DNA of 32,498 nt, from the NCBI GenBank assembly GCA_023387375.1, contig JAEWIE010000005.1, positions 1 through 32,498 on the forward strand. Reading direction: 5' to 3'. Positions 1 to 7,689 of this stretch are shown piece by piece; position 1 is the first letter of the stretch, and the number at the start of each line of letters is the position of its first letter. A model generated the notes under the pieces. That model was given only the letters and a program-made list of their open reading frames with translations. It was not told where the DNA came from and searched no databases. Origin of the DNA: Bacteroidota bacterium. Its GTDB lineage: Bacteria; Bacteroidota; Bacteroidia; Flavobacteriales; Weeksellaceae. The translations under genes were made by a program, and so were the position numbers.

Positions 1-579
1 TCCTCTTACTTTTCCATCAGGTCCTTTAGCCCAAACTACTGCAATGTCACAAAGCGGCGCATTGGTAATCCACATTTTGCTTCCGTTAAGAAGATAATGA
101 TCAGACTCTTCTGTATAATGAGTTTCCATAGAACCTGGATCTGAACCGTGGTTAGGCTCTGTTAAACCAAAGGAACCAATTAAATCACCAGAAGCTAGCT
201 GCGGCAAGAATTTCTTTTTCTGCTCCTCAGATCCAAACTTGAAAATAGGAAACATTACAAGTGAGCTCTGCACAGAGGCGGCGGAACGAACGGCGGAATC
301 GCCACGTTCGAGTTCCTGCATGATAAGCCCATAGGAGATTTGATCAAGGCCCATTCCGCCGTATTCTTGAGGAATGTAAGGACCCAGGGCGCCAATAGCG
401 CCTAATTCTTTCATTAAACCTGGAATATCCTCGTGGTCTTGAGCCGCTTTATCAATCTTTGGAAGCACAAAGGAATCTACCCAGCTTCGAACCGAATCTC
501 GAATGAGAAGATGTTCTTTGGTTAATAAATCATCAATTAAATAGTAATCAGGTATTAAAGCAGAAGGATAATAAGACAT
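1..579 (-). CDS. Acyl-CoA dehydrogenase, glutaryl-CoA dehydrogenase-like (3' end cut by window)
   Basis: The reverse strand encodes an open frame of 193 codons from an ATG at 577-579 that runs off the left edge. The protein starts MSYYPSALIPDYYLIDDLL. It contains the acyl-CoA dehydrogenase N-terminal helical domain (IRDSVRSWVDSFVLPKI, then GAIGALGPYIPQEYGGMGLD) and the start of the middle beta domain, with the FAD/substrate loop FGLTEPNHGSDPGSM. These features match FAD-dependent acyl-CoA dehydrogenases, which oxidise acyl-CoA esters in the cytoplasm. The NHGSDPG loop and the segment ERGDSAVRSAASVQSSLVM are most like glutaryl-CoA dehydrogenases of lysine/tryptophan breakdown. The catalytic glutamate region lies outside the window, so the substrate is inferred. 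About half of a usual 390-residue protein is present. Confidence 0.9.
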   Translation of the reverse strand, partial: MSYYPSALIPDYYLIDDLLTKEHLLIRDSVRSWVDSFVLPKIDKAAQDHEDIPGLMKELGAIGALGPYIPQEYGGMGLDQISYGLIMQELERGDSAVRSAASVQSSLVMFPIFKFGSEEQKKKFLPQLASGDLIGSFGLTEPNHGSDPGSMETHYTEESDHYLLNGSKMWITNAPLCDIAVVWAKGPDGKVRG

Positions 580-619
580 TTTTATATTTTAAATTTTTTC
601 TAAAGTAGGAATTTTTCGC

Positions 620-1381
620 TTAGTCCTCAAAGTCTACCCAATCGTCTTTAAAACGATACAGATAAGGAGCTTTGTTGGCTGATCCGTCGTAGAATTTTTC
701 GAGTCTTTCTAGACGGTTAAAGCTAAGCATTTTTCGCTGAAAATTATTGCGTCGAAACGGTTCTCCTAAAACAATCTCATAAAGCTTCTGAAGCTGCATC
801 ATTGTGAACTTCTCCGGCAGCAAATTGTAAGCGACAAGCTGCGTGTCTAGATTGCGTCGAAGGTGCTTTAATCCCACGCGAATCATGCGCTCGTGATCAA
901 AGGCCATTTTGGGAAGATCGTTTACATCAAACCACTCAATGGATTCATTTAGTGCATCCGGGAATGTTTCAGAAATCGTGTAATCGATAAGACTACAGTA
1001 GGCCACGCTTATAAACCGCTGAAAGATCCAGTGGTCTTTCGGCACTTCAATTCCACGGTTTTTTAATAGGATTTGGTGCACGTTATTCTGGGTTCTTTCC
1101 TTGCGACCAAAAGTATGGAACTGATCTAAGAACAAATTATCCAGATTCGTTCGCTCATAGAGAACGCGTGCTGCAGCTTCTCGAAGATCCTCGTGATCGA
1201 AAACAAAACCACCAGGAATAGACCATAAGTCCAGATCGTGGTATTTTAAAAGTAGGACACGGAGCTTCTCTTTGTGAAAGCCGAAAATGGTACAGTCTAC
1301 CGAAATTTGAGGAATAAAACCTTCCGTATCAATAAGTTGTTGTAAAGATTGTCTGTTTTTAGAATCATCAATGACGCTCAT
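620..1381 (-). CDS. Nudix-domain protein with C-terminal winged helix, probable NrtR/AraR-type transcription regulator
   Basis: This is a 253-residue cytoplasmic protein. Residues about 20-170 form a Nudix fold (SVDCTIFGFHKEKLRVLLLK, then LWSIPGGFVFDHEDLREAAA). The C-terminal 70 residues (LLPEKFTMMQLQKLYEIVLG, then RRNNFQRKML) match the winged-helix part of NrtR-like and Bacteroides AraR-like regulators. The Nudix box is broken: the consensus REUxEExGU reads RVLYERTNL, so the first metal-binding glutamates are partly lost and hydrolase activity is doubtful. In this family such proteins use the Nudix fold to sense a sugar or nucleotide ligand and the winged helix to bind DNA. The target is unknown. 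It is the only recognisable regulator near the beta-glucan locus 3.4 kb away, which makes a link possible but unproven. A good -7 box lies 18 bases upstream of its start. Confidence 0.85.
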   Translation of the reverse strand: MSVIDDSKNRQSLQQLIDTEGFIPQISVDCTIFGFHKEKLRVLLLKYHDLDLWSIPGGFVFDHEDLREAAARVLYERTNLDNLFLDQFHTFGRKERTQNNVHQILLKNRGIEVPKDHWIFQRFISVAYCSLIDYTISETFPDALNESIEWFDVNDLPKMAFDHERMIRVGLKHLRRNLDTQLVAYNLLPEKFTMMQLQKLYEIVLGEPFRRNNFQRKMLSFNRLERLEKFYDGSANKAPYLYRFKDDWVDFED

Positions 1382-1398
1382 GCGCTGGTTGTTTTCCC

Positions 1399-1406
1399 CA
1401 AAGTTA
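1399..1406 (-). promoter_or_regulatory. -7 promoter box for the Nudix regulator gene
   Basis: The reverse strand reads TAACTTTG, an exact match to the Bacteroidota -7 consensus TAnnTTTG. It lies 17 bases before the ATG at 1381. No clear -33 TTG was found at the usual spacing. Confidence 0.55.
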
Positions 1407-1459
1407 AGACTAATTATCTTTTTGAGTGATTAATATTTGAAAGTTTTCCGCAAAAAGAG

Positions 1460-1483
1460 AAAAGGTCTGATTACAAACCTTTT
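1460..1483. repeat. Inverted repeat AAAAGGT-N10-ACCTTTT
   Basis: Perfect 7-base arms at 1460-1466 and 1477-1483 are separated by 10 bases. It lies between the Nudix gene start and the stop of the next gene, so it could be part of an operator or of a termination region. Confidence 0.45.
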
Positions 1484-1495
1484 ACAAGCATTAAG

Positions 1496-1514
1496 AAAGT
1501 GACCAGGTCACTTT
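1496..1514. promoter_or_regulatory. 19-base perfect palindrome, candidate operator or terminator stem
   Basis: AAAGTGACC (1496-1504), a central A, and GGTCACTTT (1506-1514) form a perfect odd-centred palindrome. On the reverse strand it follows the stop of the gene at 1578-1958 and is followed by TTTCTTAATG, a modest T-rich stretch. It is also upstream of the Nudix/winged-helix regulator gene and would suit a dimeric repressor. Both readings remain open. Confidence 0.5.
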
Positions 1515-1577
1515 TTCTTGAAGGAGACTCAAATATATCCTAGATAAAGTACTAAAGTCCTTATCCTAAAACCCTTC

Positions 1578-1958
1578 TTACGGATGCAATTTCTTTCGTA
1601 AATACGGAATTTTTTTATTGAGATAGTCAATGTCTAGAGAAAGCGGCACATTCTTATTGATATCGGTTTTCAGTAAAATAACAGCCTGCAATATCAAATT
1701 AAACTCACGAATAATTTCATCTGGATCATATCCTTGTGCATTTTTAAGAGATTGTTTTAGTATACGTCGTTGTTCTTTGCCCTGACGTATTACTTGATCC
1801 AGCTTGTCAATTTTCTCTTTTTTAGAATTAGGCGCATAATTTACCGCCTTTTGAATTTCAAGTAAATAGCTTCTTACCCCATCGAAATTGTTTTTACTGT
1901 GGGCTTGCGCGCAAAGCTGCATACTAAACAGCAGCATTAACAAAAAGCTAGTTTTCAT
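1578..1958 (-). CDS. Small secreted protein of unknown function
   Basis: This 126-residue protein starts with a clear signal peptide (MKTSFLLMLLFSMQLCAQA), so it should leave the cytoplasm, probably to the periplasm. The mature part is rich in Lys, Leu, Ile and Asp and looks mostly helical, with KKEKIDKLDQVIRQGKEQRR as a likely amphipathic helix. There is no lipobox, no cysteine in the mature part and no domain I recognise. It ends with LNKKIPYLRKKLHP. The gene stands alone between the Nudix gene and the WG-repeat gene, about 95 bases downstream of the latter's stop going against the numbering, so co-transcription with it is possible. I do not assign a function. Confidence 0.7.
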   Translation of the reverse strand: MKTSFLLMLLFSMQLCAQAHSKNNFDGVRSYLLEIQKAVNYAPNSKKEKIDKLDQVIRQGKEQRRILKQSLKNAQGYDPDEIIREFNLILQAVILLKTDINKNVPLSLDIDYLNKKIPYLRKKLHP

Positions 1959-2053
1959 AAAAACTTATAATTAGTCGCATGAATCTCCTTATTTTTTTAA
2001 TACCTTGCCTACAAAACCCTATTAGATTATACAGGATTGAGAATTCCCCCTCA

Positions 2054-3112
2054 TTAATTACTTTGCTTTTCAAAAACTCGTTTTGCTTCTTCTGATCCAT
2101 TGTCAGCAGCTTTTTTCAACCAATAAATTCCCTCATCGCTGTTTTTTGTAACTCCGATTCCATTATAATATAAGATTCCGGTATAGTACATGGCATTCAC
2201 ATCTCCTAAATCTGCTGCTTTTTTGATCCAAGTAAAGGTCTTCGTATCATCCTTTGGTGTTCCTTTTCCTTGCTGGTACATACTACTTAGGGAAGTCATG
2301 GCATCAATATTTCCTAGCTCCGCTGCTTTCTTAAACCAATTCATAGCTTCTGAATAATTTTGCGCAACATCCTTTCCATGGTAATACATCGAGCCTAAAT
2401 AAAACATGGAAAGCGGAAGCTTTAATCCTAAATCATTTTTAAAAACAAAGGGAAGAACAGTACTTCCGTTCCTATCTATATATCCCCATTTTCCATGCAA
2501 TTGTACGGGGGCAATTTGCTCATCAAAATCACCTGCATCTTCATATTGAAACGCGATTACCTGCTTACCACTTTTATCTAAATAACCCCATTTTTTCTGG
2601 CGCTTAACTTTAATGAGTCCCTCAGAGATATCACCGAGTTCATTATATTTAAAAGGAATGACCACCTTGCCATTTTTATCTAGATAGCCCCAGTTTTCCT
2701 TTAATTTCACCTTAATCAAACCCTCTGTGATGCCATTCACTTCATCATACCGTAAGGGAATTATCTCCTTGCCGTCTTTATTAATATATCCCCATTTTTG
2801 ATTGAGTCTTACTTTGGCTAACCCTTCTTTAAAATCGTCCGCTCGCTCGTACTGGAATGGGATTACTAATACGTCATTTTCGTCTATGTATCCTAGCTTT
2901 AAATCCTCGCGTCCTACCCAAGCACGCCCATCCTTAAAATCTCCTACAGAAACATATTTCGCAGAAATGACCACTTTTCCAGCTGAATCTTTAAAGCCAT
3001 AATATCCATTATCTCCCTTAAAAAGGAATAGTTCTTGCGCTATAAGACTGCCTGATCCTGCACTCAAGGTTAGGAATAACACAGCTAATGCTAAGTATTT
3101 AATTTTATTCAT
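2054..3112 (-). CDS. WG-repeat and Sel1-repeat protein, secreted
   Basis: This 352-residue protein has an N-terminal signal peptide (MNKIKYLALAVLFLTLSAG...). Residues about 30-230 hold five to six WG repeats, visible as recurring WGYLDKNGKVVIPFKYNE-type units about 35 residues apart. Residues about 235-345 hold three Sel1/TPR-like repeats (MFYLGSMYYHGKDVAQNYSE; AMYYTGILYYNGIGVTKNSD). WG repeats are common in Bacteroidota cell-surface or periplasmic proteins, and Sel1 repeats form helical scaffolds for protein contacts. No catalytic motif is seen, so a binding or scaffold role is the best guess. A TAnnTTTG box lies 29-36 bases before the ATG. Confidence 0.88.
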   Translation of the reverse strand: MNKIKYLALAVLFLTLSAGSGSLIAQELFLFKGDNGYYGFKDSAGKVVISAKYVSVGDFKDGRAWVGREDLKLGYIDENDVLVIPFQYERADDFKEGLAKVRLNQKWGYINKDGKEIIPLRYDEVNGITEGLIKVKLKENWGYLDKNGKVVIPFKYNELGDISEGLIKVKRQKKWGYLDKSGKQVIAFQYEDAGDFDEQIAPVQLHGKWGYIDRNGSTVLPFVFKNDLGLKLPLSMFYLGSMYYHGKDVAQNYSEAMNWFKKAAELGNIDAMTSLSSMYQQGKGTPKDDTKTFTWIKKAADLGDVNAMYYTGILYYNGIGVTKNSDEGIYWLKKAADNGSEEAKRVFEKQSN

Positions 3113-3140
3113 GATCCTTTTTAGTTACAATTCGATTGAC

Positions 3141-3148
3141 CAAATTTA
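3141..3148 (-). promoter_or_regulatory. -7 promoter box for the WG/Sel1 gene
   Basis: The reverse strand reads TAAATTTG, an exact TAnnTTTG match, 28 bases before the ATG at 3112. The -33 element is weak. The rest of the gap 3113-3382 shows nothing else I can name. Confidence 0.5.
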
Positions 3149-3382
3149 AAAGCTTTATTCTGCTCATAAAATAGCTATCTATAGGTATTTTGATAAGGTT
3201 ATGTGAGCCTATCGCGGGATCTAAATAAATTTGTACTGAATGACAATAACGAATTCTTGTAAATCTAAGAAACCCTATCTCGGAGTGGGTTTAAACTGCC
3301 ACATTATGGGACAGCAAATTTAATTGCCATAGGGCTAGAACAGCCTTATTTACAATCATTTTCCAGGTTCCCAATCCTTGAC

Positions 3383-4573
3383 CTATTTTCCCTGCAAACT
3401 AATTTTAAAAATGACTAGTAGAAGCCCCAGCAAGAGAATAGGGACTAAGATAAACACAGGATATAAGAAGGTTAAATCAAAATGAAAAGCCCAAGAGATG
3501 TAAATAGAGCCTAAGGCGCTCCCTAACGAAGAAAAGACCACAAGCGCCGAGATTAGATTGTTGACTCGTTTCGACTCGTAATGAAGAAGCATCTGCGCAT
3601 TGAGAATCGGGTAGAGGGGCGCTAAAAAGAGTCCAATGGCCGGAATCAAATAAATCAAAAACAAATTGTGCTGAGGTGAAAAGTTAACAAACAAATACAT
3701 TGTCACAAGCATAAGACCTAATAATAGTAGGCAGCTCCACACATATTTGTACCAAGAGAAACGATGAATTAGTTTGCTCGTCAAATACCTTCCTACAAAC
3801 GAAAAAAGGGCTAGAAAGGCCGTACTCTGAAGCGCAAACTGAGACGACACTTTAAAATGTCCTTTGTAAAACGTCGGAAGCCAAGAGTTCAAACACTGTT
3901 CTACAAAAACAATTAATAGCATTATAAGTAAAAACACAACCGTTCGTCGGTCTATGTGTGTAAGAAAATCAATCCATGCATTGGATTTTTGAGTCTCCCG
4001 CGTTTCCTCGATTTCTTTATAGGGCATTCTCCATAGCAGAATGAAAGTCAAAATGGAAATTAGGGCAATCATCCAAAATCCAAACATCCAATATTCCTTA
4101 AAGGAAGATCCTAATAACCATCCAAATCCCATGTTCACAAGAAAGATCCCAAGCATAAAAGAGGCCTCCACTTCGTTCATTACTTGAGCGAGCTGTTTTT
4201 TACCATAATTGCTTCGAAGAAGTGAGAAGGTACTTATTTTTCCTACGGCAAAACTAAGTCCAATCAGGACAAACCAGATTTTCATAATCCAAAAACGGCC
4301 AATAAAAGGGACACTTAAACAGCAAATTGCAACGAATCCTACGGTAAAAAGCAGTGCATACTTAGAACCAAAACGATTAATGTATCGTACTGCAAAAAGC
4401 GAGGCGATCGCAATGGGTAAATCCTTAAACGATTCCAAGAATCCAAGTCCTTGAAATGAAATTTTCTGATCTGCAAATTGCAAGATCATGATGCCCATGC
4501 AATTAAGGAGCATAGAGAAAATTAGAAAGACGAGAATTAAGGGATAATGGGAAGTTTTTTGGGAGTGCACCAT
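3383..4573 (-). CDS. MFS transporter, probable sugar permease of the beta-glucan locus
   Basis: This 396-residue inner-membrane protein has about 12 hydrophobic segments with a charged central cytoplasmic loop (MPYKEIEETRETQKSNAWID). The order fits the major facilitator superfamily: the loop between segments 2 and 3 reads YINRFGSKYA, and SWLPTFY occurs early in the second half. MFS proteins move small solutes by proton symport or exchange. It is divergent from the SusC gene with a shared 197-base regulatory gap, and sugar MFS genes often accompany Bacteroidota polysaccharide loci. Import of glucose or short glucans is therefore the likely role. The substrate is inferred from context only, and I saw no specific sugar-binding signature. 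Confidence 0.85.
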   Translation of the reverse strand: MVHSQKTSHYPLILVFLIFSMLLNCMGIMILQFADQKISFQGLGFLESFKDLPIAIASLFAVRYINRFGSKYALLFTVGFVAICCLSVPFIGRFWIMKIWFVLIGLSFAVGKISTFSLLRSNYGKKQLAQVMNEVEASFMLGIFLVNMGFGWLLGSSFKEYWMFGFWMIALISILTFILLWRMPYKEIEETRETQKSNAWIDFLTHIDRRTVVFLLIMLLIVFVEQCLNSWLPTFYKGHFKVSSQFALQSTAFLALFSFVGRYLTSKLIHRFSWYKYVWSCLLLLGLMLVTMYLFVNFSPQHNLFLIYLIPAIGLFLAPLYPILNAQMLLHYESKRVNNLISALVVFSSLGSALGSIYISWAFHFDLTFLYPVFILVPILLLGLLLVIFKISLQGK

Positions 4574-4740
4574 GAAAATTAACGTTTTAGTAACAGTTTT
4601 TGTAAAATTTTAAGCTATAAATGCACTCAAATTTTTAAAAATTTTCTTTTATTTTTTGCTCTAAAGCACTGCAAATAAACGAATTTTAAAAAAAATAAAA
4701 AAATAAAACTCAATGTTAATAATTTGTTATAGATTTATTG

Positions 4741-4753
4741 TCTCATAATGAGA
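4741..4753. promoter_or_regulatory. Small palindrome in the SusC leader
   Basis: TCTCATAATGAGA is a perfect palindrome about a central A. It ends 17 bases before the SusC ATG at 4771. It could be an operator half-site pair or a small leader hairpin. An A/T-rich tract at about 4684-4708 lies upstream. No exact TAnnTTTG box was found in the MFS-SusC gap; TAGATTTA at 4731-4738 is one mismatch away. Confidence 0.35.
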
Positions 4754-4770
4754 TAAAAAATCAAAATAAT

Positions 4771-7685
4771 ATGAAAAAACAAATTCTTAGTGTTTTGAGC
4801 TTATCCATGCTTCTCTCTGCCACCGGTTTAATGGCGCAGCAAGCGGAGAAGGATACAGTTCGCGAGGAAACTATTGAAGAAGTAGTTTTAGTGAACGTCG
4901 GATACGGCGTACAAAAGAAAAGCGTGGTCACTGGAGCTATCTCTAAGGTAACCTCTGAAGATTTCGAAAATTCACCTAACGGGGGAATCGGACAAATGAT
5001 GCAGGGCCGTACTGCGGGTGTAACTATTGCAATGAACTCTGGAGCGCCGGGATCCTCATCCACCATTCGCGTCCGTGGGGTTACTACCTTCTCTGGAGCC
5101 AACGACCCGCTATGGGTAGTAGATGGCGTTCCACTTGAAAATGCAGACATCGCAACGTTAAACCAAGCGGATATTGAATCCATTGAAATCCTAAAAGATG
5201 CAGCTTCCGCTGCAATCTACGGGGTTAGAGCTGCGAAAGGGGTTATTTTAGTAACCACCAAGAGCGCTAAAAAAGGAAGAATGAGCGTAGCCTACAACGG
5301 ATATACGTCTTACTCCGCGCCCTCTAAAGTCCTTCAACTGTTAAATGGGACTCAGTACGGAGCGATAATGAATGAAAGATCGATTAATGGTGGAGGAGAA
5401 CTTCTTTTCAACGATCTATCCTCCTTAGGGGTAGGAACCGATTGGCAAAAGGAGGTATTTAATACCAGCGCATTTGGACAAAATCATGAACTAAGTTTTA
5501 GCGGTCGTAACGACACTTCTCAGTTCTACGCATCTTTCGGGATCCAAGAACAAGAAGGGATTGTGGCCACTCCAATTTCAAATTATAGAAAACAAACCGC
5601 GAGAGTAAACTCCACGCATAAGTTTTTAAACAACATATTAACCTTCGGACAGAATCTCTTTTATACGCACCAAAAAACGGTCGGTATTGGAGATCAGAAC
5701 CGTGAATTTGGTGGGGTTCTTGCGGACGCGCTTATGCTCGATCCCTTAACACCTACCATTGAATACGATCCGGTTCGAGCCAACTCGGCGCCGTATACAG
5801 CCTCTCCATGGATTGTTCGCGATGCGAATGGAAACCCTTACGGGATTTCTAACATGCAGCAATCGGAGATTGTAAACCCACTTGCCTACATTCAGACTCG
5901 TATGGGGAATTACAGTTGGAGCGATGTCATCGTAGGGAACGCTTACTTAGAAGCAGAACTAATTCCAGAGTTAAAACTTCGTAGTACCCTTGGCGCGAAA
6001 AAAGCCTTCTGGGGAGACTACAGTTTTAACCCTCAGTATTACTTAAGTTCCCTTAACTTAAATGTGGTAAGAAACAACCTCAATAGAGGTAATGGAAACG
6101 GTCTAGACTGGAACATTGAAAACACCTTAACTTACGACAAAAAGATTTCAGATCATGATTTCGCCGTCCTATTAGGTCAAGGAGTTTATGTAACTGGAAT
6201 TGGAAACTTCTCTGGAGCTACCCATTATAATGTTCCTACAAACGACTGGAGAGAAGCTTCCTTCAACATGGCAGTGGCTCCTACAGACCAACTCGGATAT
6301 AGTTACAACTTTAACGAAGTAAGAAGAACTTCTCTTTTTGCAAGGTTAAACTACAACTTCCGTGAAAAATACCTATTAACGGCAATTGTTCGTCGAGATG
6401 GATCTTCTTTATTTGGTCCTAATAACAAGTTCGGAACTTTCCCTTCGGTTTCTGCAGGATGGGTAGTAACAAAAGAAAATTTCTGGCCAGAGAACTCTTT
6501 TGTAAACGAACTGAAAATTAGAGCAGGATACGGGAAAAACGGGAACGACGGATCCCTCGCTCCAAACCAATACGAATCTTTAATTGCCAACGGATACAAC
6601 TACTATTTTGGAACAGGTCCTTCTGTTATCATTGGTAGTGCACCCGCAACGCTTTCCAACAACGATTTGCACTGGGAAACCACAACTCAAAAGAACATCG
6701 GGATCGACGCTCGTCTCTTCAATAACCTTACGTTAACGGCAGAATACTACCAAAAAGCCACTGACGGAATCTTGCTTCAATACCAAATTCCAGGCTACGT
6801 GGGGGTAACCGATAACCCATGGGGAAACATTGGGGATATGAAAAACGACGGTTTCGAACTAGAACTCTCTTACCGTAAGAAGTTTGGAGATTTGATGCCT
6901 CTGCTAATTTCGCAACCCTCAATAATGAAGTCACGAAGCTAAATGGCCTTGACTTTATTGGAATGGGAAGCTTCCAATCTTTAAATGGAGAAGTAGCAAG
7001 ACTAATGGAAGGGCTTCCTTATGGAAGTTTCTACGGTTGGAAAACCAATGGAATCTTCCAAAACTGGGACGAAGTAAATTCTTACACATCGTCTAATGGA
7101 ACTGTGATTCAGCCAGATGCAAAACCAGGAGATTTCAAATGGGTGGATACGAACGGGGACGGAAGCATTGACTCCGAAGACCGAACTTTCCTTGGAAGTT
7201 CACTTCCGAAAAACACATTTGGACTTAGTTTAAATTTCGAATACAAAGGATTTGACTTAAATGCCATGTTCCAAGGGGTAAGTGGAAACAAAATCTTCCA
7301 AGGTCTTAGGAGACTAGACGTAAGTAGAGCCAACTACCAAGCAGAAGCTCTTCAAAGATGGACAGGAGAAGGGACTTCCAACAACTATCCAAGACTTACC
7401 TCAGACGATACGAACGGAAACTTCACCAATATGTCTGACTTCTACTTGCAAGATGGAGATTATGTGAGATTAAAAGTACTCTCACTAGGATATTCTCTTC
7501 CTTCGAAGTTAACCGATGCCATTAACGCTCAAAAAATTAGAGTCTATGTGACTGGTAACAACGTATGGACCCTAACCGATTACAATGGATACGATCCAGA
7601 AATTGGAGGAGATGTAATGGGGATTGACAAAGGATATTACCCACAACCTAAAACTATAATCTTTGGTATCAACCTACAATTCTAA
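4771..7685 (+). pseudogene. SusC/RagA-type TonB-dependent outer-membrane receptor, split by a one-base frameshift
   Basis: Two frames make up one SusC-like receptor. The first (4771-6942) has signal peptide MKKQILSVLSLSMLLSATG, a TonB-box-like EEVVLVNVGYGVQKK, the plug domain (VRGVTTFSGANDPLWVVDGV; IESIEILKDAASAAIYGVRA) and most of the barrel. It then shifts at the T run 6891-6893 and ends in a false tail at 6942. The second frame carries on directly (FDASANFATLNNEVTKLNG, then GMGSFQSLNGEVARLMEGLP) to the usual C-terminal end at 7685. One added T would give about 971 residues, normal for the family. There is no carboxypeptidase-like N-terminal domain. SusC forms the TonB-driven pore that imports oligosaccharides captured by SusD, whose gene follows after 4 bases. 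The ATG at 4771 is preferred over an upstream TTG at 4738 because the signal peptide starts there. Either the strain has lost the receptor or the assembly has an error here. Confidence 0.9.
6891..6893 (+). other. Frameshift site in the SusC gene
   Basis: The sequence GGAGATTTGATGCC needs one more T (GAT TTT GAT) to keep the barrel reading frame. Downstream the +1 frame gives family-like sequence immediately, so only one base is missing. Confidence 0.85.
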
Positions 7686-7689
7686 AACA

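Noticed and set aside
2450..2900. Tandem DNA repeat or CRISPR-like array in the WG-repeat gene
   Set aside because: The periodicity reflects the protein WG repeats; DNA copies are diverged and lie in one open frame.
4738..4770. Upstream TTG start for the SusC gene
   Set aside because: The signal peptide begins at the ATG at 4771 and the extra residues are charged and overlap a palindrome.
4761..5183. Minus-strand open frame of 140 codons over the SusC plug region
   Set aside because: It is a shadow of the SusC frame, with no recognisable domain or promoter.
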